Part shown: one piece after another, positions 5,284 to 9,803 of the stretch
How the letters are laid out: every line of letters starts with the position of its first letter
Position numbering within the stretch: the stretch's first letter is position 1
Source: an uncultured Clostridia bacterium
GTDB lineage: Bacteria > Bacillota > Clostridia > Christensenellales > Borkfalkiaceae
Length of the DNA stretch: 9,803 bases
Reading direction: 5' to 3'
NCBI GenBank assembly: GCA_934254725.1
Contig: CAKQLR010000062.1
Location: 1 to 9,803, forward strand
Program-made: the position numbers and the translations under genes
Notes under the pieces: model-generated
Databases searched by the model: none
Told to the model about the DNA's origin: nothing
What the model saw: only the letters and a program-made list of their open reading frames with translations

Positions 5284-8200
5284 AGTAATACCCCCGAAAC
5301 CTCAAAAAAGAATCGAGACGGACTTTTTACAGCAGAATCATTCGGCATGGCTTTAGTGCTGTATTCCGTTCTGTCGATTATTTTTTTACTGCTCAGCGAT
5401 GTACTGTTCGGTAAACAATGGTTTTACACACAATTTTTCTACGGTGTGTTCGGCTATTTTTCTTTTGTTTTTTTCGTTACGCTCGCCTATCTCGGCGTCA
5501 GTATCGTCCTTAATAAGAAAAGAGCCAAGGGGAACGGAGGAAAAGCGACGCTTCTTGTTATTTTCTTGATTTTACTTGTTTGTCTTTTGCAAACGATTAC
5601 CGCCGGCGACGTAAGCGGTGGTTTTTCTTCATACGTTAATTCTTGTTATGAAAAAGGGGCTGAAGGTATTTCTACGTGCACTGCGGGCGGGGCGGCTTTT
5701 GCCGTACTTTCTTACCCGCTTATCGCTTTGGTTTCTCCGATTGGTTGCTATGTAGTATATCCGCTTTTAATGCTTTTGGATGTTTATTTCCTTTTCCGCG
5801 CTTCGGTTAAGGTTGCGGTTAAAAAGGCAACTACAAAAAAGATTAAAGTGGACGATTATGCGGGCGTAAAAGCATATCCTGACGAAGCATTCGATTTTAA
5901 TGCGGCTCCGCAAATGCAGCCCGTGAAAAATTCATTGTACTTCGGTCAGGGTTCCGCAAACTTTACAGCACCTTCGGCAAGGCAGATGAAATCGGAAAAA
6001 GATCGTTTGCTCAATATTTTGTATCCCGAGAGAGGAAATACGGGCAATAACGGCTTTAACTCTTCGAAGTTCAATCAAAGAACTAACGTGGGCGATAACA
6101 GAAACGACAGGGCTAACGTTGTGAATGCAGATACCCTTTCCGGGCTTGCAAACAGGAGGACGGGAGATTTTGCCGGTACTTCTTACGGGGCTCAATACGA
6201 TAACAATACAAACGTTACAAGACCGTTTTCGGCTCCGCGTGAGAGCGCGAACGAAAACAACAGGCAGCCTTTCGGTTCGAGAGCGACAGTTTCGGAACTT
6301 CGCACAGAACAGCAGAGAAACGTTTTTGCTTCGAACGGTGATAACTCTGTAAGAATGTCCGACAGGGGAGAAAGAAACTTTGCAAATACCCGTTTCAGCG
6401 AAAACAATCGTTTTGCATCTGCTGAGGATAATCAAAGCAGGACCGCACAAAACGAAAATCTTTCTCGCGGGGTAACTCTCGGCGAAGCGATGAACGGGGA
6501 AGCTTTCTCGTTCAATCGCGGACGAGAAACAAACGGCGTCAATCCGTTTAACGGTGACAGAACTAGGTCTTTTGATACGGAATACAGAATCGGTGACGGC
6601 GGGCGTTCTGTTCAGAACAGTTCTCCGTTGTTCGGTCGAGAACAGAATGAAAACGCGCAAAAATCCGTATATGGTAATGCAAAATTCTCTACGGAAAATC
6701 GTCAACGCGCAAATAATGCGGACAACAGGAAGGCTTTCGTCGATAATCAAAGCAATTATAATGAACCTTATATAGGTCAGAACGGCGGGGAATATATTAA
6801 GCCCGATCTTGAAACAAAAACGCCTGATACTCCCGATTTCAGCGTTTACGATTCGGCAGAGCAGAAGCGTAATTCTTCGGATATTCTTATGCGGGAAAAC
6901 GTAACGCCTGTTCAGCCTGAGTTTGCAAAAACGCCGTTCTCGGATAAATGGGATTATTCTCAGAGCAAAAAGAAAGCTGAGGTTACGGAATTGGCGTCCG
7001 ACGCATTTCCTTCCGATTTTCCCGAACCGGTCGAAGAGAAAAAAGAACGGGTACGCAGAAGCGACGCAGGTCAGCGAGAGCAAACGAACTCCGTTGCCGG
7101 CAGTGCGGGCAACTTGTCTGAAGAGTCAAAAGTCGTTAAGTTTATGGGCGAGGATAAGAAAACCGTTTATTCCGTACCGAACGAGGGCAGGGCTTCCGTG
7201 TCTGCTTCAGAGGTTTCTAACCCCCAGGCTGAAGAAAAATCGACAGAACCGCTTGCTTCAAACGAAAAACTCGAATATATCGGTATTCCCGAAATGCCTA
7301 TAAATTACAGATACAACAATCCTCCTATGGAGTTGTACAAGGATGGAGAGGGTAGCCTGGCAAGCGACGACAGCGACGTAGAAGAACGTTCATCGATTAT
7401 CGAAAGTACTCTTGAAAGCTTCGGTATTCCCGCTAAGGTGGAAAACGTTGTAAAAGGTCCTACGCTTACAAGGTATGAAATTTCAATTCCCGAAGGCGTT
7501 CCCGTTAACAAGGTGCCGCCGAGAGCGAGTGACCTTGCCATGAGGCTTGCAGTAGAATCAATTCGTATCGAAGCGCCTATTCCCGGAAAGAGTTTAATAG
7601 GTATCGAAATGCCTAACGCCAAAAAGGAAATGGTCAGGATCAAGGATCTTTTGCTCGAGGACGAATACAAAAAGAAGGGGAACGGTCTTTCGATTGTTCT
7701 CGGTAAGGACGTTGTGGGAAATCCCGTTATAACGGACCTTACGAAAACTCCGCACTTGCTTGTTGCCGGCGCAACAGGTATGGGTAAGAGCGTTTTCCTG
7801 AACACCATGATAATGAGCCTTGTAACAAAATACAGTCCCGCGGACTTAAGGCTTGTTCTTGTCGATCCGAAGCAGGTCGAGTTCTCTATTTATGAAAATA
7901 TCCCGCATCTTCTTATAAACCAGATTATTACGGAAGCGCCTCTTTGTATAGCAATTCTGGACTGGGCGATAGAGGAGATGGAGGAAAGATACAAGATTTT
8001 CAGAAGCTGTTTTGCTCAGAAAATCGACGAATACAATGCTCAGATAAATCCCAAGAAACAAAAGAGAATGCCGAAAATCGTTATAGTTATAGACGAGCTT
8101 GGTGATTTGTTCAGCATAAGCCCGCAAGTTAAACGAGATATAGAAGATAGAATTAAGCGTTTAACTCAAAAAGCGAGAGCTGCAGGCATCCATCTTGTAG

Positions 8201-8820
8201 TTGCAACTCAAAGACCGGACGTTACGGTTATTACCGGCGTAATCAAAGCGAATTTACCTTCGCGTGTAGCATTCAAAGTTATGACTTTTGCCGATTCTTC
8301 TACTATTTTAGGAGAAGGCGGAGCGGAAAAACTTCTTGGTGACGGTGATATGATATTTAAAACTTCGAATTCGGCACTTCTTCGTCGTATGCAGGGCGCA
8401 TATGTTTCCAAAGAAGAACTGCTTTCGGTGCTCGGATACATCAAGGATAACAACGTTGGCTATTACGATTCTAACGCTCAATCTTTCCTGAATGAAAAGA
8501 AGGCAAGCACGCAGAACGGCGGATATGCCGCGTCTGCTTCGTTCGGAGAGGGCGGTTGCGATACTTCAGACGAAGCCGGTACGTATAACGGCGTTCCGCT
8601 TAGGGATATTCGTGCGCTCAGAGAGGTTATTCTTAAAAAGAGTGCGTCTATTTCACTCCTTCAAAGAAGCTTCTCTATGGGCTACTCCACTGCGGGCAGG
8701 CTTATTGACTGGATGGAAAAACAAAACTATATTTCCGGTTTCGAAGGTTCAAAAGCAAGGAAGGTTTTAATTACTATGGATGAATTCGAAAGGCTTTACG
8801 GAGGGGCTGATTTAGATTGA
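5281..8820 (+). CDS. ftsK: FtsK/SpoIIIE-family DNA translocase with a long disordered linker
   Basis: This 1179-aa membrane-anchored motor pumps chromosomal DNA through the division or sporulation septum. The N-terminal domain has four predicted membrane segments, at about 22-43, 51-77, 89-107 and 136-172. Positive charges at 79-88 and 173-188 put those loops inside. The outer loop 108-135 contains Cys122 and Cys133. Residues about 180-660 form a hydrophilic, cysteine-free linker, Asn/Arg/Gln/Phe-rich to about 500 and then acidic and Ser/Pro-rich. The RecA-like motor follows: Walker A GATGMGKS (830-837), VDPKQVEFSIYENIPHLL, Walker B IVIVIDELGDL (Asp938, Glu939), ARAAGIHLVVATQRP, GVIKANLPSRVAFKV and GGAEKLLGDGDM. 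A winged-helix gamma domain at about 1106-1175 would read DNA polarity signals. It is longer than B. subtilis SpoIIIE (787 aa) because of the linker. Walker B has ELGDL where the family often has ELADL. FtsK, SpoIIIE and SftA roles cannot be told apart here; the membrane segments argue against soluble SftA. Confidence 0.96.
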   Translation: MSNTPETSKKNRDGLFTAESFGMALVLYSVLSIIFLLLSDVLFGKQWFYTQFFYGVFGYFSFVFFVTLAYLGVSIVLNKKRAKGNGGKATLLVIFLILLVCLLQTITAGDVSGGFSSYVNSCYEKGAEGISTCTAGGAAFAVLSYPLIALVSPIGCYVVYPLLMLLDVYFLFRASVKVAVKKATTKKIKVDDYAGVKAYPDEAFDFNAAPQMQPVKNSLYFGQGSANFTAPSARQMKSEKDRLLNILYPERGNTGNNGFNSSKFNQRTNVGDNRNDRANVVNADTLSGLANRRTGDFAGTSYGAQYDNNTNVTRPFSAPRESANENNRQPFGSRATVSELRTEQQRNVFASNGDNSVRMSDRGERNFANTRFSENNRFASAEDNQSRTAQNENLSRGVTLGEAMNGEAFSFNRGRETNGVNPFNGDRTRSFDTEYRIGDGGRSVQNSSPLFGREQNENAQKSVYGNAKFSTENRQRANNADNRKAFVDNQSNYNEPYIGQNGGEYIKPDLETKTPDTPDFSVYDSAEQKRNSSDILMRENVTPVQPEFAKTPFSDKWDYSQSKKKAEVTELASDAFPSDFPEPVEEKKERVRRSDAGQREQTNSVAGSAGNLSEESKVVKFMGEDKKTVYSVPNEGRASVSASEVSNPQAEEKSTEPLASNEKLEYIGIPEMPINYRYNNPPMELYKDGEGSLASDDSDVEERSSIIESTLESFGIPAKVENVVKGPTLTRYEISIPEGVPVNKVPPRASDLAMRLAVESIRIEAPIPGKSLIGIEMPNAKKEMVRIKDLLLEDEYKKKGNGLSIVLGKDVVGNPVITDLTKTPHLLVAGATGMGKSVFLNTMIMSLVTKYSPADLRLVLVDPKQVEFSIYENIPHLLINQIITEAPLCIAILDWAIEEMEERYKIFRSCFAQKIDEYNAQINPKKQKRMPKIVIVIDELGDLFSISPQVKRDIEDRIKRLTQKARAAGIHLVVATQRPDVTVITGVIKANLPSRVAFKVMTFADSSTILGEGGAEKLLGDGDMIFKTSNSALLRRMQGAYVSKEELLSVLGYIKDNNVGYYDSNAQSFLNEKKASTQNGGYAASASFGEGGCDTSDEAGTYNGVPLRDIRALREVILKKSASISLLQRSFSMGYSTAGRLIDWMEKQNYISGFEGSKARKVLITMDEFERLYGGADLD
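8800..8819 (+). promoter_or_regulatory. Ribosome binding site and TTG start of rimO inside the end of ftsK
   Basis: GGAGG (8800-8804, within GGAGGGG) lies 12 nt before TTG (8817-8819), which overlaps the ftsK stop TGA (8818-8820) in the string TTGA. An in-frame TGA at 8808-8810 closes the frame upstream. The next in-frame ATG (8892) lies beyond the essential LGCDKNRVD motif. TTG is therefore the only plausible start and implies coupled translation. Confidence 0.8.
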
Positions 8821-9803
8821 TTTCACTTAAAGAAAAAAAAATCGCGGTTATTTCGTTAGGGTGTGACAAAAACAGGGTTGACACCGAAAAAATGCTCGGC
8901 GAAATCGAAGATTTTGCAACGTTGACATCTAATGCGGAAGAAGCCGAAATTATTATAATCAACACATGCGCGTTTCTCGCTTCTTCGAGAAAAGAGGCAA
9001 TCGAAACCGTCATAGAATTCAATGCGTTCAGACAGCTCGGCAAACTTGAAAAGCTTGTAGTTACGGGCTGTTTGCCGCAAAAATTTATCGGCGATATTTT
9101 CGACGAGCTTACAGAAGCGGACGTTTTTCTCGGCTTCCTCGATTACGATTTGCTTAAAGACGCTTTAATGGAAGCTTATGAAACGGGTAACAGAGTTAAC
9201 TATGTAAACAGAAAAAAGGCTGTTGAAAACAAAAAAAGAGTTGTTACTACGCCGCTTCATTATGCTTATCTTAAGATTGCCGACGGCTGCAACAACCATT
9301 GTACATATTGCTTAATTCCTTATATTAGAGGCAAATATGTTTCTACTCCGATGGAAGACCTTGTAAAAGAAGCTGAGGCTCTCGGCGATGTTTCGGAGCT
9401 TATTCTCGTTGCTCAGGACGTGACGAGATATGGCGAAGATTTATACGGAAAGCGTTCTCTCGTAAAGTTGATAAAAGAGCTTTCCGCTCTGGAAAACGTG
9501 CTTTCTATAAGGCTTTTGTATTGTTATCCGGATGTTCTGGATGACGAACTTATCGATGAAATAAAAAACAATCCCAAGGTTATAAAATACATCGATATTC
9601 CTCTTCAGCACGCCGACGACGGTATTTTAAAGCTTATGAACAGAAAGGGGAATAGAGAAAGCTACCTGGAACTTATTAAAAAGCTTAAAAAGGAAATACC
9701 TGGTATTGCTATAAGATCTACATTTATTGCAGGCTTCCCGGGAGAGGATGAGAACTCCTTTGAAAATCTGAAAACCTTCCTTAAAGAGGCAAAACTTTTC
9801 AAT
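8817..9803 (+). CDS. rimO: RimO, ribosomal protein S12 methylthiotransferase (3' partial)
   Basis: This radical SAM enzyme adds a methylthio group to the conserved aspartate of ribosomal protein S12, using two iron-sulfur clusters. The window holds 329 codons and ends in frame. The N-terminal UPF0004 domain supplies three cluster cysteines: Cys16 (SLGCDKNRVD), Cys51 (INTCAF) and Cys85 (VTGCLPQ). The radical SAM motif CxxxCxxC is Cys158/Cys162/Cys165 in KIADGCNNHCTYCLIPYIRG. The phrases VAQDVTRYGEDLYG, IRLLYCYPD, YIDIPLQHADDGILKLMNR and FIAGFPGEDE are typical of RimO and separate it from the tRNA enzymes MiaB and MtaB. The end of the radical SAM domain and the TRAM domain lie beyond the window. 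It overlaps the ftsK stop by 4 nt and has no promoter of its own that I can see, so it is probably co-transcribed with ftsK. Confidence 0.94.
   Translation, partial: MISLKEKKIAVISLGCDKNRVDTEKMLGEIEDFATLTSNAEEAEIIIINTCAFLASSRKEAIETVIEFNAFRQLGKLEKLVVTGCLPQKFIGDIFDELTEADVFLGFLDYDLLKDALMEAYETGNRVNYVNRKKAVENKKRVVTTPLHYAYLKIADGCNNHCTYCLIPYIRGKYVSTPMEDLVKEAEALGDVSELILVAQDVTRYGEDLYGKRSLVKLIKELSALENVLSIRLLYCYPDVLDDELIDEIKNNPKVIKYIDIPLQHADDGILKLMNRKGNRESYLELIKKLKKEIPGIAIRSTFIAGFPGEDENSFENLKTFLKEAKLFN

Noticed and set aside
5932..7083. A 383-codon open frame on the minus strand opposite the FtsK linker
   Set aside because: It lies entirely inside a well-supported gene. Its translation is a Cys/Arg/Phe/Ile mix with no recognisable motif, and the opposite strand explains its openness through the biased, stop-poor codons of the N/R/E/S-rich linker.
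7185..7192. GGGCAGGG, a match to the E. coli FtsK polarity sequence GGGNAGGG, inside ftsK
   Set aside because: It is a single 8-mer occurrence in a codon context, and Bacillota translocases read different sequences (GAGAAGGG in B. subtilis), of which I saw none here. It is probably chance.
8892..8894. ATG as an alternative rimO start
   Set aside because: It would delete Cys16 and the LGCDKNRVD motif required for an iron-sulfur cluster. The TTG at 8817 has a suitable ribosome binding site.
1..9803. Mobile element, CRISPR, RNA gene or defence system
   Set aside because: All sequence is accounted for by housekeeping genes. The longest non-coding stretch is 164 bp (5117-5280) and holds only the terminator and promoter. 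I saw no long direct or inverted repeats.

Overview
This window is an ordinary chromosomal housekeeping segment, most likely from a Bacillota (Firmicutes) genome, probably a Clostridia-type anaerobe. The reasons are: TrmFO, the folate/FAD-dependent tRNA methyltransferase typical of this phylum; the topA-trmFO-hslV-hslU order, which recalls the Bacillus topA-gid-codV-clpQ-clpY-codY locus; a histidyl-tRNA synthetase with a cysteine-rich insert of the kind I associate with Clostridia; AGGAG-type ribosome binding sites before most genes; and moderately A+T-rich DNA with all genes on the + strand. The genus cannot be named from the sequence alone.

Unit 1 (1-5190) is a tightly packed, co-directional run. 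It holds the 3' end of topA (zinc-finger tail of DNA topoisomerase I), trmFO (m5U54 in tRNA), hslV and hslU (ATP-dependent protease and its unfoldase), hisS and trxA. The first two junctions overlap (topA/trmFO by 14 nt, trmFO/hslV by 8 nt). The other gaps are 52, 20 and 32 bp. I see no terminator until a hairpin plus T-tract after trxA (5145-5189).

Unit 2 (about 5195 to the window end) begins with a well-formed vegetative promoter: an A/T-rich UP-like tract, TTGTAA, a 17-bp spacer and an extended -10 TGTTATAAT. It drives ftsK/spoIIIE, a membrane-anchored DNA translocase of 1179 aa with a very long disordered linker, and then rimO, the ribosomal protein S12 methylthiotransferase, which runs off the window. 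Both genes start with TTG, and the rimO start overlaps the ftsK stop codon.

The genes cover DNA topology and segregation, tRNA and ribosome modification, tRNA charging, proteolysis and redox balance. I found no mobile element, CRISPR array, RNA gene, toxin or defence system, and no convincing new multi-gene system. The points most worth a second look are the Asn/Arg/Phe-patterned FtsK linker, the missing xerC and codY next to hslVU, the ambiguous N-terminal nucleophile of HslV, and the extra cysteine pairs in thioredoxin and in the FtsK outer loop.
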